From the NCBI GenBank assembly GCA_910588285.1, contig CAJUQB010000005.1, forward strand, positions 1-64,000: DNA of 64,000 bases, given 5' to 3'. Source of the stretch: an uncultured Lachnospiraceae bacterium (lineage in GTDB: Bacteria > Bacillota > Clostridia > Lachnospirales > Lachnospiraceae). The first letter of the stretch is position 1, and the number at the start of each line of letters is the position of its first letter. Of the stretch, positions 32,551 through 40,849 are shown piece by piece. The notes beneath the pieces are model-generated. The model ran no database searches. It had not been told where the DNA came from and worked only from the letters and a program-made list of their open reading frames with translations. Made by a program: the position numbers and the translations under genes.

Positions 32551-32961
32551 CTAGAGCCGCAGCAATCCTACCAGTTGATCGGTCTCACCGTCCTGGTAGG
32601 ATAATTGGTTCCAGGTCAGCAGATCGCGGTTATCCCCATCCTTGTAGCGTGGGATCAGGTGCAGGTGGAAATGAAATACCGTCTGCCCTGCCACCTCTCC
32701 GTTGTTCTGGACAAGGTTGAAGCCGTCACAGCTCAGCTTCTCCGTCATATGGGCCGCCAGCCGCTTCGCCAGCTTCATCACCTTCCCGCACAGCTCCTCC
32801 GGCAGCTCATAGAGGTTCGCATAATGCTGCTTAGGCAGAATCAGGGCATGTCCTTTTGCTGCCGGACTGATGTCCAGAATCACCTTGAAATCCTCATCCT
32901 CATAAATGGTTGCCGAGGGAATCTCCCCCGCAATAATCCTGCAGAAAATACAGTTCTCCAT
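32551..32961 (-). CDS. HIT-family nucleotide-binding hydrolase
   Basis: About 136 residues from MENCIFCRIIAGEIPSATIY, the standard opening of Hint/HIT proteins with a Cys pair. The histidine triad reads FHFHLHLIPRYKDG near residue 100. Family members hydrolyse adenosine phosphoramidates or dinucleotides. The start follows CAGGAGAG by about 8 bases; three earlier codons are possible. It is the last gene of the leftward run and converges on murG, with a 50-base gap and no strong terminator. Confidence 0.93.
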   Translation of the reverse strand: MENCIFCRIIAGEIPSATIYEDEDFKVILDISPAAKGHALILPKQHYANLYELPEELCGKVMKLAKRLAAHMTEKLSCDGFNLVQNNGEVAGQTVFHFHLHLIPRYKDGDNRDLLTWNQLSYQDGETDQLVGLLRL

Positions 32962-33010
32962 TGTTCTCACTCTCCTGTTTTAACTGTCTGAATGCCTTCT
33001 CCATCCTTCC

Positions 33011-34006
33011 TTACCCCGGAAAGATAAAAATACGGTCCAGCATACGCAGCGTCTTAAAATTCCCCTTGGCCGTCATATCCCCGGTCATAAAGGCTCTCTG
33101 GAAGGTCATCTCCCCATGGATAATCCGATCCATCACCTCTGTTGTCAGCTTCGTATAGACATCAATGGGGCCATTCTGGCCGTAGAAGCAGTTCAGCTCC
33201 CAATTGTCCACCTGCACGGTCAGCGGCTTCTCCTGGCCGTCCAGCATAAACAGATAATTGGCCTTAAACTCCTCCTGTGGTACGAAATTCGCCTGCAGCT
33301 CCGAAATATAGGCTGTCTCGTCCTCAACCTTATCCTTCCCCAGCATATCCTTGAACATACTTGCCAGTTCTTCAATGTCCTCTTTTTGCTTCTTCACATA
33401 ACCGTCGTCAGACACATACTTGGATAATTGTTCGCTCTCCTGGGGCGTCAGCTCCAGCTGCTGGGTCCGCAGTATCGTTCTTGTCACCGCCTGATTGCTG
33501 TTGGGCATGCTCTTCTGCTTCTGGGAAATGGTCCGATACAGATTCTCCGCCTTCTTCTCAATGATCACCGTGTAATCCCGGTTCATCTCAAAGCTTACCA
33601 GATCATCCACATAGCCGCACAGGCCGGCGCAGGGCAGGCCTCCCAGAATCTCCCAGGCATTGGCCAGGGTCATCTCTCCCTCCCGCTCGCCGTAGGTGGT
33701 AGACATGACAATGGGCTGCATGTAGGTAGAGGCAATCTTCTCCTTGTCCCCATACAGCCAGCAGGAATCCAGGAACTGCTGCATATAGCCGCCAATCCCA
33801 AGCCATTCTACCGTAGTGGCCAAAATAATCCCGTCTACATCCTTCATTGTCTGAGGCAGCGTAGAAATACTGTTCTTATGCTCAAAAATATTATAGCGCT
33901 CCACGGTCACCCGCAGCTCTGTGAGGACCTCCTGCATTTTATTGATGACATAAAGCGTAGGATCGTCCAAGAGACCTCGACCACCATAGTAAATATTAAC
34001 CTTCAT
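33011..34006 (-). CDS. Flavodoxin-like oxidoreductase fused to an SCP2 domain
   Basis: About 331 residues from MKVNIYYGGRGLLDDPTLYV, after GGGAGGT. The N-terminal part (about 1-180) is a flavodoxin/NADPH-reductase fold: DGIILATTVEWLGIGGYMQQ and QPIVMSTTYGEREGEMTLAN. The C-terminal part (about 225-331) resembles a sterol-carrier (SCP2) lipid-binding domain: FMLDGQEKPLTVQVDNWELN, RIIHGEMTFQRAFMTGDMTA and GNFKTLRMLDRIF. This suggests redox work on a hydrophobic substrate. It starts just after the rhomboid gene. No substrate can be named from the sequence. Confidence 0.75.
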   Translation of the reverse strand: MKVNIYYGGRGLLDDPTLYVINKMQEVLTELRVTVERYNIFEHKNSISTLPQTMKDVDGIILATTVEWLGIGGYMQQFLDSCWLYGDKEKIASTYMQPIVMSTTYGEREGEMTLANAWEILGGLPCAGLCGYVDDLVSFEMNRDYTVIIEKKAENLYRTISQKQKSMPNSNQAVTRTILRTQQLELTPQESEQLSKYVSDDGYVKKQKEDIEELASMFKDMLGKDKVEDETAYISELQANFVPQEEFKANYLFMLDGQEKPLTVQVDNWELNCFYGQNGPIDVYTKLTTEVMDRIIHGEMTFQRAFMTGDMTAKGNFKTLRMLDRIFIFPG

Positions 34007-34074
34007 ACATGACCTCCCGATTCGTTTGCCTGATTTCAGCCGTATTTTTAGTATAAAAGCTTTTCTTCCGAAAG

Positions 34075-34677
34075 TCAATCACTGGTTCGATTGTAACGCT
34101 TTTTTCGGTATAAAAGTACTGCTAATGCCAATCCTGACAGCAGCCCTCCCAGATGGGCATAGTTGTCCACTCCCGTAGAGGTAAAGCCAAGATACAGGCT
34201 TAATGCAGCCATAAAAACAAGGCGTTTTGCCGTCAGATCCTCCAGGCGCCCATGGTTGCGGATCAGCACATAGATCAGGCCTCCCATCACTCCGAATATT
34301 GCGCCGGAGGCTCCCGCCGACACGGCATAAGCGCCTGACCGCAGCATCATCCACGCAGACAGCAGGCTGCCGCAAAGCCCTGACAGCACATACAGAACCA
34401 CATACTTCACATGGCCCAGGGCCCGCTCCAGATTATCTCCCAGGAAAAACAGCACCACCATATTATTCCCCAGATGGCGTATCCCAAAATGGAGAAACAT
34501 ACAGGTAAACAGGCGATACCACTGCCCTGTCTCCAGCACCTCTATCGGGAACATGGCGCCGTGTTCATACATGAATATGGCGTCCTCCGTATCCCCCAGC
34601 AGCTCCAATATGAAAAAAACAATCACATTCAGAGCAACCAGAGCCTTATTGCAAATATCCGGATTTTTCTGTCGCAT
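34075..34677 (-). CDS. Rhomboid-family intramembrane serine protease
   Basis: About 200 residues with six membrane segments. The catalytic serine sits in SAGASGAIFGVMGGLIYV and the catalytic histidine in VDNYAHLGGLLSGLALAVLL; the segment LFTCMFLHFGIRHLGNNMVV also fits rhomboids. These proteases cut membrane proteins within the bilayer. It follows the FHA protein gene after about 130 bases, downstream of the pilus cluster, so a surface or pilin-related substrate is possible. An ATG five codons earlier (34692) is an alternative start. Confidence 0.93.
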   Translation of the reverse strand: MRQKNPDICNKALVALNVIVFFILELLGDTEDAIFMYEHGAMFPIEVLETGQWYRLFTCMFLHFGIRHLGNNMVVLFFLGDNLERALGHVKYVVLYVLSGLCGSLLSAWMMLRSGAYAVSAGASGAIFGVMGGLIYVLIRNHGRLEDLTAKRLVFMAALSLYLGFTSTGVDNYAHLGGLLSGLALAVLLYRKKRYNRTSD

Positions 34678-34807
34678 AATACCAGCCCTCATTCGTCAAA
34701 TTGTCCATTTGATAGGGTTCAAAATACTTTTTACCCTAACATCATCATTATATGCGATTTTAGAGATACAATCAACAAAATCCTGGCGCATGTTTGAAAA
34801 TAACATA

Positions 34808-36109
34808 TTACCGAAAGCAATATTCCACATTTCCGAACCGTATCCGGTCCCCGGCTGCAAGCTTTGCCTTCTGCCGGTACTCCAGACGCTCGCCGTTGAG
34901 AAATGTTCCGTTGGTGGAATTCAAATCCTCCAGAAAATAGTCCTCCCCATCCTTTTCCACCCTGGCATGGATTCGGCTCACCGAGCGCTCCGGCAGATAG
35001 CCGTCCACCTCCTGACGCTTCTTTCCGATCAGAAAATCCCCCTTTCCCAGAATCAGATCCTCCCAGTCCTTTTGTCCCAGATAACAGAGCCTCCCTTGCA
35101 GACCACCTGTTCCGCTTAATAGCTCCGTAGGGTGCACAACCACTGCATCCTGGCCGCTTCCATAGGTAAGCGCCTCCATCTCCTCCTGGCCCGCCAGATA
35201 CACGGAGCTACTCTGCTGCCTCCGTCCCTCCCTATAAGCAGACTCCTTCAGCTTCTCTGCGCGGCCTCCGTAGGCAGGCTCCTTCGGCTTCTCTCCTCGG
35301 CCTCCGTATACCGCCTCCTTCGGCTTCTCTCCTCGGCCTCCGTATACCGCCTCCTTCGGCTTCTCTCCTCGGCTCCAAAAGCCCTCCTTCCTATTAAAAT
35401 TGAGAGAAGAAAGCCTCTCTCTAAATCCGCTGCCTCCTCCGCCTTCCGGTATTTCCATCCGCTTCCTTCCGAAATCACCCGCTGCCTCCCGCTCCCTGCT
35501 GCCCTGCCTGGAGGCCGAGATTTCCGGAAGGCCCATGGCTTCCTCAGCTTTCGGTTCCTCCTCATCCAGATGCTTTTGCATTGCCTCCTGCAGCATCTCC
35601 TCCAGAGGAAGCTCCCGCTGCAGAGACATTTGATACACATCATAGGCCACCATAACCGCCTGTCTGTCCTTGTGATCCAGCTGCTGCAGCAGACGCCCCA
35701 TCAATTCCTGAAATGCCTGCGCCGGCTCCTCCCTCCAGCCCGGCACATAGGTAAACGCCAGTCCCTTGCCTGCAAAATCCAAATAAATATACTCCTCCTT
35801 TAAAAGAAGGGGCCATTCGTCCAGAAGGTACTCCCCCAGCTGCCGGTACAGCTCCTCCAGGCCAAACAGCAGCAGCCGAAGCCCTTCCATATCCAGCTGC
35901 CTTCTGCCAAGATAATCTGCCAGTGACCGGTATCCGGTAATGTCATACCAATAACAGACGCATCCGTCCAGAATCTCAGGCTCCACAGACAGAAGCGCCG
36001 GGATTTCATTATTGGCCAGCATCTGTAATTCACATGTCTCCCTTTCGGCAAATTGATCCCGTATTGTCATAAAGCTTTGGTTCATCTGCCTTTTAAAGCT
36101 AACCTCCAT
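34808..36109 (-). CDS. FHA-domain protein with DUF6382-like N-terminus
   Basis: About 433 residues from MEVSFKRQMNQSFMTIRDQF. The N-terminal domain (about 1-180; LEELYRQLGEYLLDEWPLLL, YIYLDFAGKGLAFTYVPGW) resembles DUF6382. The middle is disordered and holds four 12-residue repeats close to RGEKPKEAVYGG (about 35,235-35,380). The C-terminal FHA domain includes the phosphothreonine-binding residues YLPERSVSRIHARVEKDGED and DLNSTNGTFLNGERL. FHA domains bind phosphothreonine peptides, implying control by a Ser/Thr kinase. It overlaps the small TadE-like gene by 11 bases and therefore belongs to the pilus operon. The repeat number may vary. Confidence 0.85.
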   Translation of the reverse strand: MEVSFKRQMNQSFMTIRDQFAERETCELQMLANNEIPALLSVEPEILDGCVCYWYDITGYRSLADYLGRRQLDMEGLRLLLFGLEELYRQLGEYLLDEWPLLLKEEYIYLDFAGKGLAFTYVPGWREEPAQAFQELMGRLLQQLDHKDRQAVMVAYDVYQMSLQRELPLEEMLQEAMQKHLDEEEPKAEEAMGLPEISASRQGSREREAAGDFGRKRMEIPEGGGGSGFRERLSSLNFNRKEGFWSRGEKPKEAVYGGRGEKPKEAVYGGRGEKPKEPAYGGRAEKLKESAYREGRRQQSSSVYLAGQEEMEALTYGSGQDAVVVHPTELLSGTGGLQGRLCYLGQKDWEDLILGKGDFLIGKKRQEVDGYLPERSVSRIHARVEKDGEDYFLEDLNSTNGTFLNGERLEYRQKAKLAAGDRIRFGNVEYCFR

Positions 36110-36365
36110 CCAGTACCTCCCTTCCCAGAGAATACAGCCGGAATTTCCAATCTGCATCCTCCAGCTCTACCCAATACACCCCGGCCCGTTCCACTACCTG
36201 CTGATGCAGGGAAATGGCCATCTGCATACACCCCATCAGCACCATCAGCACCAGGAACATCACCAGAGCCCCCTCCACGGTCACACTGGCCCTACAGCTC
36301 CCCTTGGCCTCACTGGCCATGCTCCTCCCCTTGGCCTCACTGGCCATGCTTCTCCCCTTTAACAT
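36099..36365 (-). CDS. Short TadE-like pseudopilin
   Basis: 88 residues. A hydrophobic helix follows the typical SVTVEGALVMFLVLMVLMGC pattern (TadE-like: Thr-Val-Glu before the membrane segment), with a short C-terminal part (EDADWKFRLYSLGREV). The N-terminus has two copies of KGRSMASEA, an odd repeat probably created by a 24-bp duplication. The prepilin peptidase of the operon may process it. It overlaps both neighbours, so the genes are tightly coupled. Confidence 0.75.
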   Translation of the reverse strand: MLKGRSMASEAKGRSMASEAKGSCRASVTVEGALVMFLVLMVLMGCMQMAISLHQQVVERAGVYWVELEDADWKFRLYSLGREVLDGG

Positions 36366-36802
36366 ACTGCCTCCCCTGCAATCATGGTGAGATATCCCAG
36401 GAATAGAAAGGGCACAAAGGGCAGCTCCCGGTTCCTATGCCATTTCCGCAGCACCAACAGCGTCAGGGAGGCCAGGGCTGCATATAGCAGGCCATACATC
36501 AGCAGCTGAAAATTACCTGCCCCACCCAGGTAAATTCCTGTTACCACCAACAGCAGGCCGTCTCCCGGCCCAATCCGTCCACCGGTCGCCGCAGCAAGCA
36601 CAAGAATTCCCGCGCCTACTGCAATTCCAAGTGCCATACTTACCCAGGTACTGTCATTTCCCCAAATATGCAGTGCCAGCCCCAGGGCAGCCGGGAAAGC
36701 CAGGTATTTTACCGAAATGCTGTGCTTTCTGATGTCCTCCCAGCTGTATCCTCCCATAATTCCCAGCAAAACCCATATTTTCAGGATCCTTATGTCTCCC
36801 AT
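36359..36802 (-). CDS. A24-type prepilin peptidase (first of two)
   Basis: About 147 residues from MGDIRILKIWVLLGIMGGY. The aspartate motifs of type IV prepilin peptidases appear: SWEDIRKHSIS (Asp, first site) and GGRIGPGDGLLLVV (GxGD, second site), with the late ELPFVPFLFLGYLTMI segment. It cleaves Flp-type leader peptides. The start follows GGGAGTGG. It sits between two TadE-like genes, overlapping the smaller. A second A24 peptidase lies at the head of the same cluster (43807-44322), so the two may have different substrates. Confidence 0.85.
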   Translation of the reverse strand: MGDIRILKIWVLLGIMGGYSWEDIRKHSISVKYLAFPAALGLALHIWGNDSTWVSMALGIAVGAGILVLAAATGGRIGPGDGLLLVVTGIYLGGAGNFQLLMYGLLYAALASLTLLVLRKWHRNRELPFVPFLFLGYLTMIAGEAVC

Positions 36803-36819
36803 ATTTTCCACTCCCTTTC

Positions 36820-37647
36820 TCATTTCCCGCCGCATCTGCTGCAGCCTCCATATCCTGCTGCCTCCGACAGGCGCACCAGGTATACGGTCCGTTTCAAGCC
36901 GCTGCATCTTAATGTGGTGTGATACCGTTCCCCTTCGTCAGTCACATAGTAGCAGAGCCCGGAGAGCTTGCTCCCGCATCTCTGGCAGGGCGTATACTCT
37001 GCCTTGGCCTGTGTCTCGGATGCAGTCCGAACCGACAGCTGCAAATGGGTACATTCCCTGGAGGTATGGTAAACGCTCCCGCTGGGCGTTATGTAAACCC
37101 AGTTCTCCTCTCCCCCATCCCCGGGTGCACCCTGGCCGGCTCCAATCCATTTCCGTATCTTCACCTGCTGGGAAACCGGAATCTTTCGGATGCCAAATAA
37201 TGCCACCGGCAGCCTGCAGTCATACTGAATGCAGAGAATCACGTCCTCTCCTGATGTCTGCGTTCCCAGCCAGCGAATGCCTGTTATCCCTCCGGCAATC
37301 CATTGGGTGGAAGCCCCCTTTTCCTTCAATTCCTGGCCAAAATACAGCAGCCCTCTGGCCCCGGCCTCCTTCTCCCCGGTCAGTTCCAGGGCAAGTCTGC
37401 TGGCTGCAGCCGCCAGGGCTCCCTTTGTATCCAGGCTGGTGTGCAGCACACGGAAGAAAAACAGGATCCCGCAGAAGGCAAAAAGAATCAGCGGAAAAAC
37501 CAGTGCAGCCTCTACGGTGAGGCTGGCCCCAGTTTTCCTTTGGAGGAGACTTTGTGGTACCTCTCGACAATGGGTAACTACAAAGGCTTTATATTTTTTG
37601 ATTTTGTGAATGAGAGAGTATTTTAGAATAAGATTGAGAGGTACCAC
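36820..37647 (-). CDS. TadE-like pseudopilin with two Cys/His C-terminal repeats
   Basis: 275 residues with a GTG start. After a 40-residue basic leader comes the TadE-like segment (GASLTVEAALVFPLILFAFC, about 40-65) and a pilin body. The C-terminal third repeats one motif twice: YITPSGSVYHTSRECTHLQL with PCQRCG, then YVTDEGERYHTTLRCSGLKR with GCSRCG. This YHxxxC...CxxC pattern resembles small domains at the ends of some secreted nucleases and may bind metal. Its ribosome site (AGGAGGGG) and start codon lie inside one arm of a 24-bp inverted repeat. The leader is unusually long for the family. Confidence 0.8.
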   Translation of the reverse strand: MVPLNLILKYSLIHKIKKYKAFVVTHCREVPQSLLQRKTGASLTVEAALVFPLILFAFCGILFFFRVLHTSLDTKGALAAAASRLALELTGEKEAGARGLLYFGQELKEKGASTQWIAGGITGIRWLGTQTSGEDVILCIQYDCRLPVALFGIRKIPVSQQVKIRKWIGAGQGAPGDGGEENWVYITPSGSVYHTSRECTHLQLSVRTASETQAKAEYTPCQRCGSKLSGLCYYVTDEGERYHTTLRCSGLKRTVYLVRLSEAAGYGGCSRCGGK

Positions 37648-37660
37648 AAAGTCCCCTCCT
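37542..37660. repeat. 24-bp inverted repeat around the start of the TadE-like gene
   Basis: The left arm (37542-37565, GGAGGAGACTTTGTGGTACC continuing CTCT) and the right arm (37637-37660, its reverse complement with one mismatch) enclose a 71-base AT-rich loop. On the minus strand the first arm contains the ribosome site and GTG start of the 275-residue pseudopilin. The mRNA stem would hide both. The whole 119-bp unit could instead be a small inserted inverted-repeat element. Confidence 0.75.
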
Positions 37661-37673
37661 TTCTATATTATTT

Positions 37674-39311
37674 TCAGTGGGATCCGCCTATATAGGAACA
37701 GGTCCCTTCGCCGGAAAAGGAAAGCTCTTCAAAACTGCCGGCAGCCAGGAGGTTCAGATTCCAAAACAGCGGCTTTGCCCCATAGGTAAAATCCAGCTTT
37801 GCTGCCATAACCATATGATCCATCCGGACCTGCTCATTCTGTTCCATCAAAGCCATACATCGGAAGCTGAGCTCACCGGCGGAGTGCAGGAACAGCAGCA
37901 GCAACAGATATTGTACATAGGACAAGCCCTTCTCATCCTCGCCTGCTGTCAGGTTCCTCTCTACATTTTCCCGGCAGTGTCCCACATCGCTGCTCCACTC
38001 TCCTGCTGTTTTCAGCATTGAAATCTTCCCGCCCTCCAGCAATGTCCGGATATCCAGCACACTTTCCACAAAGGCCCAGGCCAGCAGAATTCCGATCTGC
38101 ACAGCCATTACCAGAGGCGCAATTCCCGTAAATCCCACCAGGGCCGTGGCAAGGGTCATCGCCTGCTGCTTCTTGGCCGTATCCCCCATCAGCGTGATAA
38201 AATTCATAGCCTCCCGAAGGGCCAGAAGCTCCCCTACCACCTTTTCCAGGTTTTCCCCATCCGTTTCCTTTCCCCCAATGAGGAATTCCATCTCATAGTC
38301 CAGGCTGCGCTGTTTGGGACCCTTTTCACTCACCCCGGTAAAACAGGAAAAATACTCCTGCATATAATACCACAGCATCAGCTCCTGCACCCCTCCGGCA
38401 TCCGCCAGTGCCATTGTCCCCTGCTGGAGGCTGCGCCTGGTAAGAAGCTTCTCCCCGGGCAGGCCTTTGGCGGACAGGCTGCTTCCGGCGGGCAGCACCA
38501 GGGCTAACAGGGAGGAGGCCTTCAGCTGCTCTACATATTCCATAGGATTTTCCTGGACCTCCTCCCCTGCTTCCAAGCTTCCTCCCGAACCGGTGCTTCC
38601 TCCTGTTCCCGTGCTTCCTCCTGTTCCCGTGCTTCCTCCTGTTCCCGTGCTTCCTCCCGAGCCGGTATTTCCTCCTGTTCCCGCACTTCCTCCCGAACCC
38701 GCGCTTCCTTCCGAACCGCCGGCCCCCTCCCCTTGCTCTCCAGAGGATGATGCTTCCTCCTGTTCCCGTATATCCTGCGCCTCCTCCAGGGCATCCAGAG
38801 CCTGTTCCCACCGCTCCTCCTGCCCCTGGGCGTTCCCTTCCGCTTCCCTGCTTTGTTCCTTCCGGGACTTCAGCTCCTCCAGGGCGTCCGCCGGAATCTC
38901 CAGCATCATCTGGCGGCATACTGCCTGCAGGAAGGCCTGTCCTTCTCCGTCCGTGGCCAGCAGGTAGGAATCCGCCCGTACATCACGGCACGCAAGCCCC
39001 AGCAAATCCCAGCCCTGGGCCTCAAGGCCGCTGCCCCTCTCCTGATTGCGCCTAGCCTCCGCCATTGCCATTCCCTCCAGGCTGCCGGCGGAAAAGCTTC
39101 CCTGCCTGTCTGCATCCAGCAGAAGCAGATGATAGTCCTCCCACAGCCCCTGATGGTAATTGGCAAATACAGACTGGGTGTACAGCCTGGATACATACTC
39201 TGCCTCTGTTTTCAGGCAGTACACCCGTCCGCTCTCAAGCATTGCGAAGAAAAAGGAAAGCACAAGCACCAATACCAGCGACAGGAATACGGTTATGCTT
39301 CCCCGCCGCAC
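37674..39311 (-). CDS. TadG-like surface protein (DUF5702)
   Basis: 545 residues with a GTG start directly after the Flp pilin stop. The N-terminus is MRRGSITVFLSLVLVLVLSF, a membrane segment with a pilin-like entry. The middle (about 190-250) is a Gly/Ser/Thr-rich linker with 6-residue units (GGSTGT) encoded by 18-bp repeats. More hydrophobic segments (VGFTGIAPLVMAVQIGILLAW) and a C-terminal domain follow. I place it in DUF5702 by recognition and position. It is probably a minor structural or anchoring part of the Tad pilus. The linker repeats may change length. Confidence 0.75.
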   Translation of the reverse strand: MRRGSITVFLSLVLVLVLSFFFAMLESGRVYCLKTEAEYVSRLYTQSVFANYHQGLWEDYHLLLLDADRQGSFSAGSLEGMAMAEARRNQERGSGLEAQGWDLLGLACRDVRADSYLLATDGEGQAFLQAVCRQMMLEIPADALEELKSRKEQSREAEGNAQGQEERWEQALDALEEAQDIREQEEASSSGEQGEGAGGSEGSAGSGGSAGTGGNTGSGGSTGTGGSTGTGGSTGTGGSTGSGGSLEAGEEVQENPMEYVEQLKASSLLALVLPAGSSLSAKGLPGEKLLTRRSLQQGTMALADAGGVQELMLWYYMQEYFSCFTGVSEKGPKQRSLDYEMEFLIGGKETDGENLEKVVGELLALREAMNFITLMGDTAKKQQAMTLATALVGFTGIAPLVMAVQIGILLAWAFVESVLDIRTLLEGGKISMLKTAGEWSSDVGHCRENVERNLTAGEDEKGLSYVQYLLLLLFLHSAGELSFRCMALMEQNEQVRMDHMVMAAKLDFTYGAKPLFWNLNLLAAGSFEELSFSGEGTCSYIGGSH

Positions 39312-39488
39312 TTAAATCTTCCCTGCCTGATTATCTATGTTCTGGAATATCTTCTGCACCAGAGCGGTGAGCCTGGTCTTAAAAATCGCCACCAGGGCAA
39401 TCAGCACCACCAGAATTAAGATAATCTCCACTACGCCTACCCCGTCCTCTTCCATAAAAAAGCGTTTCCAACAAGTCATTTGATTCAT
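39312..39488 (-). CDS. flp: Flp-type major pilin
   Basis: About 58 residues from MNQMTCWKRFFMEEDGVGVV. The Flp pattern is clear: a short charged leader, a glycine cleavage region (EEDGVGVVEIILILVVLIAL, with the Glu at mature position 5-6) and a short tail FQNIDNQAGKI. Flp pilins polymerise into thin adhesive pili. The start follows AAGGAG. It lies between tadC and the TadG-like gene, the expected place in clostridial Tad clusters. Earlier in-frame codons (to 39512) are not used. Confidence 0.88.
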   Translation of the reverse strand: MNQMTCWKRFFMEEDGVGVVEIILILVVLIALVAIFKTRLTALVQKIFQNIDNQAGKI

Positions 39489-39528
39489 ATTGTTCTCCTT
39501 TCTATCACACACGTCCCTGCTTCTGCTG

Positions 39529-40824
39529 CTATGACAGCTGCAGAGAAAACATCGCCGGCAGGATCAGCACCGCAAAGACCAGAATCAGCATCATTCCCAT
39601 AGGAAGCAGCAGCTTGGCTGACGCCTCCTCTCCCAGCCGCTTTACATGGGCCTGCTGCTGCAGGTATACCTCCGTCACCTCCGAATCCAGCAGCTGCTGG
39701 ATTCCCTTTGATCCCTTTTGCACGTTCTGTATCAGCAGGGAGGATAGTTTGCGGTATTCCTGCCGGCCGCAGCGGGTTCCCAGGTTCTCATAGGCCTTCC
39801 GCTCCCCGGTTCCGTCCTGCATCTCATTCCAGGTCTTCAGCAGCTCCTCATAGCCCGGATGCATCCGCTGCCTGCCCTCCCCATAGCTTTTCTGGTATTC
39901 ACACGCCAGCTTTCCAATGGCTCCGCCGGCAGTCATTCCTGCTCCCACCAGTAGAGACAAGCGGCTGACAATATCCGGATAATCCATGATCAGCCCATCC
40001 TTCCATTCCTTCTCCAGCCGTTCCCGCCCGGACCTTTTGACCATGTAATGGATCAAGATTCCGATCACACCCAGCAGCAGTATCTTCCAGTGATCCTGCT
40101 CCTGTTCCTGATACCAGGCTACGGCGGCTCCCTGCACCTCCCTCGGAAGGGCAAAGCGGTCTGTATCCGTCTGCTGGTTCTGCTGCTGCAGCTGCTCCTT
40201 AAGCTCTGCGTAGAAGCGCTGGCTGTCATCCAGCGGCGGACGCTCCAGCTGCAGATAAAACTCATGGTACAGCTCTGCCTCCTGACATTCCAGCAACACG
40301 CCAACCTGTACCAGCGGCTCCTCCTCCTCAAAATACTCCCAATGTATCACCCCTTTCGTGTCAATCACATCTCCTGGCCAAAAGCTGACGGCTGCCAATA
40401 CCCGTCCCTCCTGCAGCACATCCGGGATCATAAGGTCAGAGGAAACCACCAGATCCTCTTCCTGCCCTTTTTGCATATACTCCTCCAGCTCGGTCACAGC
40501 CGCCTCCAGCAGCTGCCGTTTCTGGGCCTCTGTCAGCTTCTGCTCCTCCACAGTAACCGGATAGGAGGTTCTCTCCGATTGGCCATCGGCCTCCAGCAGG
40601 AGCGTAACCTGCCGGTCTCCGGATTCCTGCCGTTCCAGCTCCGTGACCGCCCCGCTTCCTGCATCCCTTCCCTCCCACACTGCCACAGCCAGGCAGAGCA
40701 GGGAAATTGCGCCCAGCACCGGCAAATACCCTGCCAGAGCCCCCCCTGTTCCTTTTCTTTTGCACAGATACCATCCCGCGAATCCTGCGATAGACATCAA
40801 ACTGTATCCGATATATCGTTCCAT
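39529..40824 (-). CDS. tadC: TadC-like inner-membrane platform protein with extra N-terminal domain
   Basis: 431 residues. The C-terminal half (about 250-431) is a type II secretion F/TadC domain: DYPDIVSRLSLLVGAGMTAG, KLSSLLIQNVQKGSKGIQQL and a final membrane helix LLLPMGMMLILVFAVLILPA. The N-terminal half has two membrane segments and an unusual soluble part (about 60-225; VTLLLEADGQSERTSYPVTV) not found in short TadC proteins. It acts with TadA and TadB in pilin extrusion. It lies 25 bases after tadB and before flp. Confidence 0.85.
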   Translation of the reverse strand: MERYIGYSLMSIAGFAGWYLCKRKGTGGALAGYLPVLGAISLLCLAVAVWEGRDAGSGAVTELERQESGDRQVTLLLEADGQSERTSYPVTVEEQKLTEAQKRQLLEAAVTELEEYMQKGQEEDLVVSSDLMIPDVLQEGRVLAAVSFWPGDVIDTKGVIHWEYFEEEEPLVQVGVLLECQEAELYHEFYLQLERPPLDDSQRFYAELKEQLQQQNQQTDTDRFALPREVQGAAVAWYQEQEQDHWKILLLGVIGILIHYMVKRSGRERLEKEWKDGLIMDYPDIVSRLSLLVGAGMTAGGAIGKLACEYQKSYGEGRQRMHPGYEELLKTWNEMQDGTGERKAYENLGTRCGRQEYRKLSSLLIQNVQKGSKGIQQLLDSEVTEVYLQQQAHVKRLGEEASAKLLLPMGMMLILVFAVLILPAMFSLQLS

Positions 40825-40849
40825 TACGCCTCATCCTTCCCTCCTGCTT

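Noticed and set aside
35235..35380. Regular 36-bp repeats that could suggest a CRISPR array
   Set aside because: They are in-frame coding repeats (RGEKPKEAVYGG) with no spacers; the same holds for the 18-bp repeats near 38,580-38,700 and the proline repeats near 54,180-54,320.
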